From: an archaeon
Lineage (GTDB): Archaea; Thermoproteota; Bathyarchaeia; TCS64
Direction of reading: 5' to 3'
Length of the DNA: 5,701 nt
NCBI GenBank assembly: GCA_020444005.1
Contig: JAHLLU010000144.1
Span: forward strand, 1-5,701
A program made the translations under genes and the position numbers. The notes under the pieces were generated by a model, which made no database searches, was not told where the DNA came from, and worked only from the letters and a program-made list of their open reading frames with translations. Of the stretch, positions 1 through 5,701 are shown one piece after another (the stretch's first letter is position 1; every line of letters begins with the position of its first letter).

Positions 1-1065
1 AAACCAATTATCCGCGTCGAGGACTATGGAGCAGTCGGGCAGTTAACAGCATACGCTAACCACTGTGTACAAATTCCTCCAAGAGAAGAAGAAAAAGCCC
101 ACGAGAACTGCAAAGAAGGCAAGAACACCATCAAACTACCACGAGACGAGAACAGTAATGATATCGCTGATGGTGCTGATCAAGACCTAAACGGCGCAGC
201 GGCTAACCAAGATAACGACGAGAAACCAACTGGCGAGGGCAACGGTGATGGTTTAACGAACTATGAGGAGTATAGAGGTTTCATCGTGGGTGGTACAAGG
301 AATGTTACAATGAATCTGGGAAGATTCAGTTTCCCAATGACAATGGGCGGTTCCAAGCAGCATGCCCGTACAAGTGTGAAGAAGAAGGATGTTTTCGTCT
401 ATGATGCTGATTTCTTGGGCACCGGGATGCTTGATGTGACAGGGCTTGATATCCACATACTTTACCTTGAAGACTTGTTCAATGGCACAGATAAACGCGA
501 GATAAACTTCAACCACGGAAGACATCATGGTGGACTCCAACACGGATTGTGGCTAAGAAACAAGAACATGCCCGGACTCTACGGCATGGCCTGTGGAGGT
601 ACAAACGGGCCACCCAAAAACAAGACTCACATCTGCATCAACGTAGCCGTAAACACCGCTGCTGGAGAACCAGCCAACAGACTCGCAAACAGTATTGGAC
701 ACGAGCTTTGTCACGGGTTAAACATCTGGCACCATGGCGAAGGCGGTAACCATAACTGTGGCGACGGAACATGGAACTATACTGCAAATAGCCAAGGGAG
801 ACTCACGAGTGGCAATATCAACTGTATAATGCGGTACGACCAGTATGCTGTTGCATGGTGTCATGGGGCCGCACATCATAACCATAAATACGCCACCATA
901 ACGGCTCAACCAGATGGCTCCGGTAGAATAACATACAATGACCCTGTTGGCACGTTGTTATGCAAGACCAGCGCGGGAACTGGGCTTAACAACGCTGGTG
1001 CGGGGCATATTAATAACGCTACGCGCGGTAACTGTCAGGGACAGCTTAAGGTGAAGGATTGGTGA
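1..1065 (+). CDS. Probable secreted metzincin-type zinc metalloprotease with calcium-binding-like repeats (5' end outside window)
   Basis: The frame is open from base 1 to the TGA at 1063-1065, so 354 C-terminal residues are visible and the true start lies upstream; the GTG at 286 is internal to a conserved stretch and is not the start. Numbering from base 1, residues 49-91 are rich in Asp/Asn/Gly (DENSNDIAD at 49-57, then GNGDGLTNYEEY at 80-91), resembling TSP3/EF-hand-like calcium loops that precede the protease domain in related extracellular proteins. The catalytic motif HELCHGLNIWH spans 234-244 (zinc ligands H234, H238, H244; general base E235) and the Met-turn is CIMRY with M277; together these define a metzincin. 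Position 8 of the zinc motif is Asn, an accepted alternative to Gly. Several Cys (22, 37, 253, 275 among others) and five N-x-S/T sequons (N101, N161, N207, N259, N339) suggest an exported, possibly disulfide-bonded or glycosylated protein; its signal peptide would be off-window. The Gly/Asn-rich tail (from about residue 315) looks like a conserved C-terminal module. Peptide substrate unknown. Confidence 0.8.
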   Translation, partial: KPIIRVEDYGAVGQLTAYANHCVQIPPREEEKAHENCKEGKNTIKLPRDENSNDIADGADQDLNGAAANQDNDEKPTGEGNGDGLTNYEEYRGFIVGGTRNVTMNLGRFSFPMTMGGSKQHARTSVKKKDVFVYDADFLGTGMLDVTGLDIHILYLEDLFNGTDKREINFNHGRHHGGLQHGLWLRNKNMPGLYGMACGGTNGPPKNKTHICINVAVNTAAGEPANRLANSIGHELCHGLNIWHHGEGGNHNCGDGTWNYTANSQGRLTSGNINCIMRYDQYAVAWCHGAAHHNHKYATITAQPDGSGRITYNDPVGTLLCKTSAGTGLNNAGAGHINNATRGNCQGQLKVKDW

Positions 1066-1070
1066 GGTGA
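1064..1070 (+). promoter_or_regulatory. Shine-Dalgarno that decides the start of the Ig/TPR gene
   Basis: GAGGTGA lies five bases before the ATG at 1076, the classical spacing. The in-frame GTG at 1067 sits inside this motif, so it would lack a ribosome binding site of its own; the ATG at 1076 is therefore preferred. The motif overlaps the stop codon of the protease gene, which fits translational coupling. Confidence 0.65.
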
Positions 1071-1075
1071 GAGAA

Positions 1076-1867
1076 ATGAAGCTAGTATTGAAAGTGTTTG
1101 AGGATTTCACTGCTACTCTAAGCAAGGGTGATCCACTGGTCATTAGAATATCATTAATGAATACAGATGGATTAGAGGAGTATCAGAGAAACCAAGGCAT
1201 CGATGAAGATGTTGAAGAACTACGAAAACAACTGGAAGCCGAAGAAATTACTGAAGAGGAATACAAGGAACAAGTAACACAGCTAGAGGAGAAGAAGACA
1301 AACATAGATTACCCAGTGTTGGGTTCAGATGAAACCCCATGGAGTGAACAGATTAATTTCTCCCCGGATTGGTTCAAACCAGCATTATTATCACGAGAAC
1401 CAGACCAAGACATATTCACATTAACACCGAAAACAACAGCCTACGCCATGTTTGGACTATCTCCTGAGGAAACAGAGAATCTTGAGAACCAGATATACAG
1501 AATAAAGGCGTCTCTAGGCGATGAAGAGAGTAACGAGGTTGGATTCATAGTTACCGATGAGGAGCCAGAACTAGATATGGAGAAACTTGCTGAGAAGGCG
1601 AGAAACATGCTTCTTGTCGGTGGAGCCGCAAAAGGGTTACAGCTCATAGAGGGTATTCTTGAGAAGAACCCACAGGATATTGATGGACTCATACTGATGG
1701 GAGACTATCACGCGATGATGGGTGAAAAAGAAGCTGCTATAGCAGCATACCAGAACGCGATAGCTGCATACAACGCGACTAATCCCAGAGAAGATGATCC
1801 TCCTGGTGTGTTAATATCCAAGCTGAATCGTTTGACAGTGAGAAGCGTAAACGACGAGAAGCTCTAA
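1076..1867 (+). CDS. Ig-like beta-sandwich protein with helical insertion and C-terminal TPR-like repeats, function unknown
   Basis: A 263-residue protein ending at TAA 1865-1867; the ATG at 1076 is chosen over the GTG at 1067 because of the Shine-Dalgarno between them. I do not recognise a named family. Residues 1-30 (ending in GDPLVIRISLMNTDG) and about 80-160 (ending in a Tyr-x-Ile-x-Ala strand and SNEVGFIV) read like strands of an Ig/CARDB-like beta-sandwich. Between them, residues 33-76 form a very charged helical stretch (VEELRKQLEAEEITEEEY at 46-63) that looks like a helical hairpin, somewhat SHOCT-like. Residues about 170-235 form two TPR-like helix pairs, the clearest being DGLILMGDYHAMMGEKEAAI followed by a helix with the repeated AIAAY. 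There is no hydrophobic signal peptide or membrane segment, so it is predicted cytosolic, unless exported by another route. It begins 10 bases after the metzincin stop and is probably co-transcribed with it. A scaffold, chaperone or inhibitor role for the protease is possible but only inferred from position. Confidence 0.7.
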   Translation: MKLVLKVFEDFTATLSKGDPLVIRISLMNTDGLEEYQRNQGIDEDVEELRKQLEAEEITEEEYKEQVTQLEEKKTNIDYPVLGSDETPWSEQINFSPDWFKPALLSREPDQDIFTLTPKTTAYAMFGLSPEETENLENQIYRIKASLGDEESNEVGFIVTDEEPELDMEKLAEKARNMLLVGGAAKGLQLIEGILEKNPQDIDGLILMGDYHAMMGEKEAAIAAYQNAIAAYNATNPREDDPPGVLISKLNRLTVRSVNDEKL

Positions 1868-1870
1868 CCA

Positions 1871-1880
1871 TTTTCTTTCT
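1871..1880 (+). terminator. T-rich stretch, possible archaeal-type terminator of the protease operon
   Basis: TTTTCTTTCT begins three bases after the stop of the Ig/TPR gene. No stem-loop precedes it, so it does not look like a bacterial intrinsic terminator, but archaeal RNA polymerase can terminate at oligo-T tracts in the coding strand. Support is only base composition and location. Confidence 0.3.
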
Positions 1881-1885
1881 AATAT

Positions 1886-1893
1886 CTTAAATC
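1886..1893 (+). promoter_or_regulatory. Possible TATA-like promoter element of the deacetylase gene
   Basis: CTTAAATC lies in the only true intergenic gap, about 31-38 bases before the ATG at 1924. If archaeal spacing applies (start of transcription about 25 bases downstream), transcription would begin near 1915-1918 and give a leader of only a few bases. This fits the absence of a Shine-Dalgarno before that ATG. The match to the archaeal TATA consensus is imperfect and no clear BRE is seen. Confidence 0.3.
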
Positions 1894-1923
1894 ACTAAAA
1901 GTCAACTAATCGATTGAAACCAG

Positions 1924-2682
1924 ATGAAACCATTCCCAGTACTACTAACTTTTGATCTCGATGGCGAGACCGCTTTCGAGGAGATGCACCCCGGTATCGG
2001 CTACTATGTAACCCAAGGAGGCTATGGTCCACGCAAAGGCGTCTACAGGATTATGGACCTTCTCGATCAGTATGATATCAAGGCTACTTTCTGTGTTGTT
2101 GGTCAGACCGCTGAACGTTATCCCGAGGCGGTTGAGGAGATTATCAGCAGGGGCCATGAGATAGCTTGCCACGGATATACGCATAGGGGCTACAATGCTT
2201 TGGACCCTGAGACAGAAATTGAGTACATCAAGAAGAGCCGGGCGTTATTGGAGGATTTCACCGGTGAGAGGATTCTTGGTCACCGTACTCCCCGTTGGAG
2301 ACCCAGTGAACGTACTCATAAGAATCTGGTTGAGATGGGTTTCCTCTGGAACAGCGACTATATGGGCTCTGAGGAGTGCTTCTACAATAAGATAGATGGT
2401 GAGGAGTCTCGGCTTCTTGAGATTCCTGTTGCGTACAATCTTGATGACTGGACGTTTTATTTTGACTGGGGTGCAACTGTGAAGGAGACTGTTGATGTCT
2501 GGGAGATCGAGTTTGATGCCCGGTACAAGGATCGTAGCTTGTTCTGTTTGACTAATCACCCGCAGGTGACTGGGCGTCCATCAAGGCTGCTTTGTTTGAA
2601 GGGTATCATTGAGTATGCCTGTAAGTATCCTGATGTGGAGTTCATGAAGGCAACAGATTACGTTAAGGAGTACTGGGGCTAG
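1924..2682 (+). CDS. Polysaccharide deacetylase family (NodB/CE4-fold) protein, HpPgdA-like
   Basis: A complete 252-residue metal-dependent amidohydrolase or deacetylase of the NodB fold. Motif 1 is TFDLDGE at 9-15, giving D11 as likely base and D13 as metal ligand (the D-x-D form seen in HpPgdA and PuuE relatives, rather than TFDDG). Motif 2 is HGYTH with metal ligands H83 and H87; motif 3 is GHRTPRW at 119-125 (R121, P123, W125); a stretch EIPVAYNLDDW at 166-176 and the late LTNHP (H212) match the fourth and fifth motifs. All key residues are present, so it should be active. There is no signal peptide or transmembrane segment and the length equals the bare catalytic domain, so it probably acts in the cytoplasm on a soluble or nucleotide-linked N-acyl substrate; peptidoglycan or chitin cannot be assumed. 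ATG 1924 has no Shine-Dalgarno, which suggests a leaderless or short-leader transcript. Its 3' end overlaps the convergent transporter gene. The exact substrate (acetyl sugar, allantoin-like amide or other) is unknown. Confidence 0.88.
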   Translation: MKPFPVLLTFDLDGETAFEEMHPGIGYYVTQGGYGPRKGVYRIMDLLDQYDIKATFCVVGQTAERYPEAVEEIISRGHEIACHGYTHRGYNALDPETEIEYIKKSRALLEDFTGERILGHRTPRWRPSERTHKNLVEMGFLWNSDYMGSEECFYNKIDGEESRLLEIPVAYNLDDWTFYFDWGATVKETVDVWEIEFDARYKDRSLFCLTNHPQVTGRPSRLLCLKGIIEYACKYPDVEFMKATDYVKEYWG

Positions 2683-3850
2683 ACCCAGACTTGTTTCTCC
2701 AAGTTAAACTGATCAAGAACCCAATGAACAGCACCAATGAGCCGCTGATATAGGGGTAATCAAAGTTCACGTCAAACGCATACCCAGCCCAGAGAGGCCC
2801 AACGATGCGTCCGAGGCTCATAAAGCTGTTACTGAGGCCGAGAATAACGCCCAGCCCCATTGTGGTGTTCTTGGATATGACCGAGAGGATGCTGGGTCGT
2901 AGGAGCGTCTTGGAGAGTATGAACAAAGCTGTAGCCATCAGTATCATGGGATAAGTATTAGCGTAGAGAAGCAACAAGAAGCAGAGAGAACCAGCTAAAA
3001 GGCTGCCCCGTATCACGTTGCCTTCACCCATAAACTTGGTCATCGGTCCAGTGAGAAGTCCCTTACCCAGGGTGCTAGCGACGCCCACAACCATCAATAT
3101 CACTCCAACACGTTCAGGGCCATATCCAAACTTCATGGAGGCATAGAGCCCGAAGATAGATTCGAAGTTTGTTAAACCAAAGCTGAGTAGGAAAGCCAAG
3201 AAGAATAATACTCCAAAATTGCCTGTCAATGCATCACGCAATCCTTTCAATGGGGACTGGAGTTGAAGCCCTCCAGCGGATGGGTTCTGCAGAGACTCTG
3301 GGACCATAATGGACACTAGTACCGCAGCGATAGCGGTGAGACCCGAGGAGACAAAAAAAGGCAGCTGCAGGCTCTCGGTGCCCAGTAAGCCACCGACTCC
3401 TGGTCCTATTATCACTCCAAGCCCCATGGCTGAGCCGAGAATCCCGAGACCGCTGGCTCTGTCATCCTCGCTGGTTACATCGCTGACGTATGCCATGGAG
3501 GTAGAGAGCATGGCGCTGGATAGGAGACCAGAGAACGCCCGTACGATGAGCAACAGATAATATCTATCAACTAGTCCCATGAGGAGTGTGCTCAGGAAAT
3601 ACCCTGAGAGTCCGATCAATAGCACTGGTTTTCGACCCATATGATCTGATACACCTCCCCAGATGGGTGCAAATATGAACTCCATAAACGAAGAGACGGC
3701 GACGAGAATCCCCAACTCACGCCCACCGACGCCTAATGCCTCGATGTAGAAGGGAAAGATGGGCATCACCATCCCGAAGCCCAGCATCACGACGATCATA
3801 GCAAAGCTGAGCACAGCTATGCTGCGGCGGGTCTCAGACAAGGCAGTCAC
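2663..3850 (-). CDS. MFS transporter, DHA1 drug:H+ antiporter-like, 12 TM
   Basis: A complete 395-residue major facilitator superfamily permease with GTG start at 3850-3848 and TAA stop at 2665-2663. Twelve hydrophobic segments can be counted (roughly 11-36, 46-65, 76-95, 98-120, 134-156, 162-182, then a loop, and six more from about 211 to 385). Motif A is present in the loop between TM2 and TM3 as GGVSDHMGRKP (D69, G72, R73, K74); the motif B Arg is R104 in TM4 (VRAFSG); motif C, the antiporter signature, is GVIIGPGVGG at 145-154 in TM5. The second-half copy of motif A is degenerate. These features place it with TetA-like DHA1 exporters of about 400 residues that move drugs, metabolites or sugars against protons. 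The start lies four bases after the stop of the phosphotransferase gene and has no close Shine-Dalgarno, so translation is probably coupled. A run of seven A on the + strand (3353-3359) falls in TM6 coding sequence but the frame is intact. The substrate is not readable; export of the phosphotransferase's product or target is a reasonable inference. Confidence 0.9.
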   Translation of the reverse strand: MTALSETRRSIAVLSFAMIVVMLGFGMVMPIFPFYIEALGVGGRELGILVAVSSFMEFIFAPIWGGVSDHMGRKPVLLIGLSGYFLSTLLMGLVDRYYLLLIVRAFSGLLSSAMLSTSMAYVSDVTSEDDRASGLGILGSAMGLGVIIGPGVGGLLGTESLQLPFFVSSGLTAIAAVLVSIMVPESLQNPSAGGLQLQSPLKGLRDALTGNFGVLFFLAFLLSFGLTNFESIFGLYASMKFGYGPERVGVILMVVGVASTLGKGLLTGPMTKFMGEGNVIRGSLLAGSLCFLLLLYANTYPMILMATALFILSKTLLRPSILSVISKNTTMGLGVILGLSNSFMSLGRIVGPLWAGYAFDVNFDYPYISGSLVLFIGFLISLTWRNKSGSSPSTP

Positions 3851-3854
3851 CAGG

Positions 3855-5701
3855 CTATGATTCTACGTCGAGGAGCCTCACGACCCCCAGATCGCCGTCA
3901 ACCTGCACCCTGTCACCTGTCTTGAGCCGAGTGGTTGCGTTACCACAGCCAACGACAGCGGGTATACCGATCTCTCTAGCCACGATGGCGGCGTGGGCGA
4001 GTGGCATACCTATGTCTGTTACAACAGCGGCTGCACGGGGGAACAAAGGGGTCCACCCGATGTTCGTGGTGCTCGTGACGAGTATCTCACCGTTCTGCAA
4101 TAGATGCCCCTCATCCAAAGAGTTGATCACCCGTACAGTGCCCTCAAAGACACCCCCTGAACCAGGGTTACCAAGGATCGTGGATGGGTCCACGTCTTCA
4201 ACAGTTTGCCTATGAGAGTCAAAGACATCGATTCTACGGTCAGGGTTTCTCGCCCAGCTGAATGGGTTGAAAGCCCCGCTAATAACGGTGGGAAACTCAG
4301 GGAGCTCTCTTAGCCTGCGGTCTGTCTCTCGTCGTGCTGGGATGTATTCCATTGACTCATCGTTGCCGTCACACACTTCCATAAGCTCAGGATACGTCAA
4401 ATAGAAGACATCATCTCCGAGACCCGTTAACTCCCCTGCCCTCAGATACATCTCCCTGATTACGCATACGGCTCTCGTCATCTCGGACCTTATGTGCTCC
4501 CTATCGACGCTCAATGAGGCGAACCTGTCTACTTGTTTCCTGATCTTCTTGGATTTCCCCGGGTACTTCTTCTGGAACCGCGTCCATGCGTCCTCGAATT
4601 TAGTCCTCTGAGTCTCGGCTATGGCACTTGGATCGAAGGGATTGGACGCGTAGAGCTGTAGTTGTTCATCGAGCCAAGTGGAGTTCTCGTATGGTCTGGG
4701 GACTTGAAGATGCCACTCATCTGGGAACCGGTGTCCATAGCCATCTAAGTACTCTTCTTTGGATAGCTCACCTTTGACTATCTCGGAGACACCGATCATC
4801 ACGCCTAGGCTCTCCAGCTCCTCGGAGGTGTTGCCGATGGTTGACATGAGAAGATCAGCCTCCTGTTTCCCGACGAGCTTCTTCAATTCACCTGCAAGGG
4901 TAATCCAAGGCATCTGATAGTGCTCGTTGATGGTCTTCAACATATACGAGCCCTCAACAAACAAGGGCTTGACCTCGTCTCGCCAGAGCCTGTGAAGCAT
5001 AGGCAAAGAGTCGGTGTTCTTTATTTCCTCGATTAGTGCCTTGCACCGCTCCGGGTTTGTCTTGATGTATTCTGGTATCTTCTTGGTATACCGTCTGACC
5101 TTCATCTGCCAAGCGAATTCCTTTGGAATTATCCTGAGTACTGTGCCCCAGGGAATATCGACTATCGGCATGGTTGCATCAGGCATCCTACCGAAAGCCG
5201 GTTCAAGTAATGCCTGCCCCCTATTTTTTCCGTAGACCTTGCTGGCGAAGGATAAAATCAGGCTGGTGTTCACATAGGGTCGCCCAGCGATGTTTCCCAG
5301 AGCGGGGAGTCCTTCTATCTCCCATTCCAGGATCTCTATGAAGAATATCTTCCATATGCTCCAGGTGCTGGGCATCATGATGCCGGGGAGGTTCTCGCCT
5401 ATGCCTGTGCTGTTCCAGAGGTAATCCCCCAGTAGGCTGTAGTTGTAGTATCCTTTCTTGGGGTCATGGATGTTTAGTGTTGTGATGGGTCTGGATTGAA
5501 GGAGATAGAACTTGTTCTCAGCCACAGCCCACTCGATGTCCTGTGGAGCACTCAGATCCTTTTCCAGCTTCAAAGCAGTCTGATAGATCTCCACACCATA
5601 GGGCTCAAGGTCTTTAGGACCCTGATAGGTTCCATCGGGACGCTCAAATGTAAAACCCTGAGCATCAGCTTCTCCCGAGACCAGTTTATCCCCTAAACCC
5701 T
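3855..5701 (-). CDS. PEP-synthase-superfamily phosphotransferase, rifampin-phosphotransferase-like architecture (N-terminus outside window)
   Basis: The frame stays open to the right edge, so 614 residues are visible and the N-terminal part of the ATP-binding domain is missing; the GTG at 5594 is internal. Numbering from the first complete codon at 5699, residues 1-75 are the end of the PPDK N-terminal ATP-grasp domain (GLGDKLVSGEA at 1-11; E56, and LLQSRPIT at 66-73 with Q68 and R70, spaced like the ATP/Mg ligands of PPDK). A long helical middle domain follows (about 80-500) with GENLPGIMMPSTWS near 101-114, YGHRFPDEW near 321-329 and a DDVFYLTYPEL stretch near 429-439, all recalling rifampin-phosphotransferase-type central domains. 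The swivelling phospho-His domain (about 510-610) has NIGWTPLFPRAAAVVTDIG, then PLAHAAIVAREIGIPAVVG with catalytic H569 (codon 3993-3995). The protein ends 45 residues later, so there is no PEP/pyruvate TIM barrel; this excludes a classical PEP synthase or PPDK. The likely reaction is ATP-driven transfer of a phosphoryl group via phospho-His to a small molecule. First visible gene of an operon with the MFS transporter. Whether rifamycin is the substrate is unknown and in an archaeal host unlikely. Confidence 0.85.
   Translation of the reverse strand, partial: GLGDKLVSGEADAQGFTFERPDGTYQGPKDLEPYGVEIYQTALKLEKDLSAPQDIEWAVAENKFYLLQSRPITTLNIHDPKKGYYNYSLLGDYLWNSTGIGENLPGIMMPSTWSIWKIFFIEILEWEIEGLPALGNIAGRPYVNTSLILSFASKVYGKNRGQALLEPAFGRMPDATMPIVDIPWGTVLRIIPKEFAWQMKVRRYTKKIPEYIKTNPERCKALIEEIKNTDSLPMLHRLWRDEVKPLFVEGSYMLKTINEHYQMPWITLAGELKKLVGKQEADLLMSTIGNTSEELESLGVMIGVSEIVKGELSKEEYLDGYGHRFPDEWHLQVPRPYENSTWLDEQLQLYASNPFDPSAIAETQRTKFEDAWTRFQKKYPGKSKKIRKQVDRFASLSVDREHIRSEMTRAVCVIREMYLRAGELTGLGDDVFYLTYPELMEVCDGNDESMEYIPARRETDRRLRELPEFPTVISGAFNPFSWARNPDRRIDVFDSHRQTVEDVDPSTILGNPGSGGVFEGTVRVINSLDEGHLLQNGEILVTSTTNIGWTPLFPRAAAVVTDIGMPLAHAAIVAREIGIPAVVGCGNATTRLKTGDRVQVDGDLGVVRLLDVES

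Noticed and set aside
253..543. Reading frame of 96 codons on the - strand opposite the metalloprotease
   Set aside because: Composition looks like a shadow of the coding strand, no start context and no domain seen.
286..1065. GTG at 286 as start of the metalloprotease gene
   Set aside because: The same frame is open back to base 1 and encodes meaningful sequence there (calcium-loop-like repeats running into the conserved NYEEYRGF stretch), so the GTG is an internal Val codon.
1067..1075. GTG at 1067 as start of the Ig/TPR gene
   Set aside because: It lies within the Shine-Dalgarno of the ATG at 1076; the extra three residues add nothing recognisable.
2245..2559. Reading frame of 104 codons on the - strand inside the deacetylase
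   Set aside because: It lies opposite a gene with all conserved motifs and its translation shows no domain; judged to be a shadow frame.
3353..3359. Run of seven A (seven T on the coding strand) in the transporter as a possible frameshift or slippage site
   Set aside because: The frame stays open on both sides and the TM6 segment is normal; no evidence that slippage is used.
3922..4215. Reading frame of 97 codons on the + strand opposite the phospho-His domain
   Set aside because: The - strand frame carries the conserved catalytic domain; the + strand product shows no recognisable features.
3855..5594. GTG at 5594 as start of the phosphotransferase
   Set aside because: The frame continues to the right edge and encodes the recognisable PPDK ATP-binding segment GLGDKLVSG, so the gene is truncated by the window, not started at 5594.

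Overview
The window looks like a piece of a prokaryotic, probably archaeal, chromosome or metagenome contig. It is densely coded, with five protein genes and only one real intergenic gap (56 bases, 1868-1923). The archaeal guess rests on weak signs: a T-rich stretch followed by a possible TATA-like element with almost no leader in that gap, a start without a Shine-Dalgarno there, GTG starts, and many N-x-S/T sequons in a probably secreted protein. An Asgard-type or other mesophilic archaeon would fit, but the protein families also occur in bacteria and no taxonomic marker gene is present.

Left part, + strand (1-1867). A gene that enters from outside the window encodes the C-terminal 354 residues of a probable secreted metzincin-type zinc metalloprotease. 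It has acidic calcium-binding-like repeats, then a catalytic HExxHxxNxxH motif and a Met-turn. Ten bases after its stop, behind a clear Shine-Dalgarno, comes a 263-residue protein with no signal peptide. I read it as an Ig-like beta-sandwich interrupted by a charged helical insertion, followed by two TPR-like repeats. The two genes are probably co-transcribed.

Middle, + strand (1924-2682). A complete polysaccharide-deacetylase-fold (NodB/CE4) protein of the cytosolic HpPgdA-like/PuuE-like type, with its own possible promoter. Its last 20 bases overlap, tail to tail, the end of the next gene on the opposite strand.

Right part, - strand (2663-5701). This is a two-gene operon read right to left. 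The first gene is truncated by the window's right edge. It encodes a PEP-synthase-superfamily phosphotransferase with the domain order of rifampin phosphotransferases: ATP-grasp part, long middle domain, C-terminal swivelling phospho-His domain, and no TIM barrel. Four bases after its stop begins a complete 12-TM major facilitator transporter with the drug:H+ antiporter motifs A and C. A small-molecule-modifying phosphotransferase coupled to an efflux-type MFS pump suggests a detoxification, resistance or small-molecule export unit, but the substrate cannot be read from sequence.

No RNA genes, CRISPR arrays, insertion sequences or origins were seen. The most interesting points are the phosphotransferase-MFS operon, the metzincin and its Ig/TPR partner, and the odd helical insertion inside that partner.
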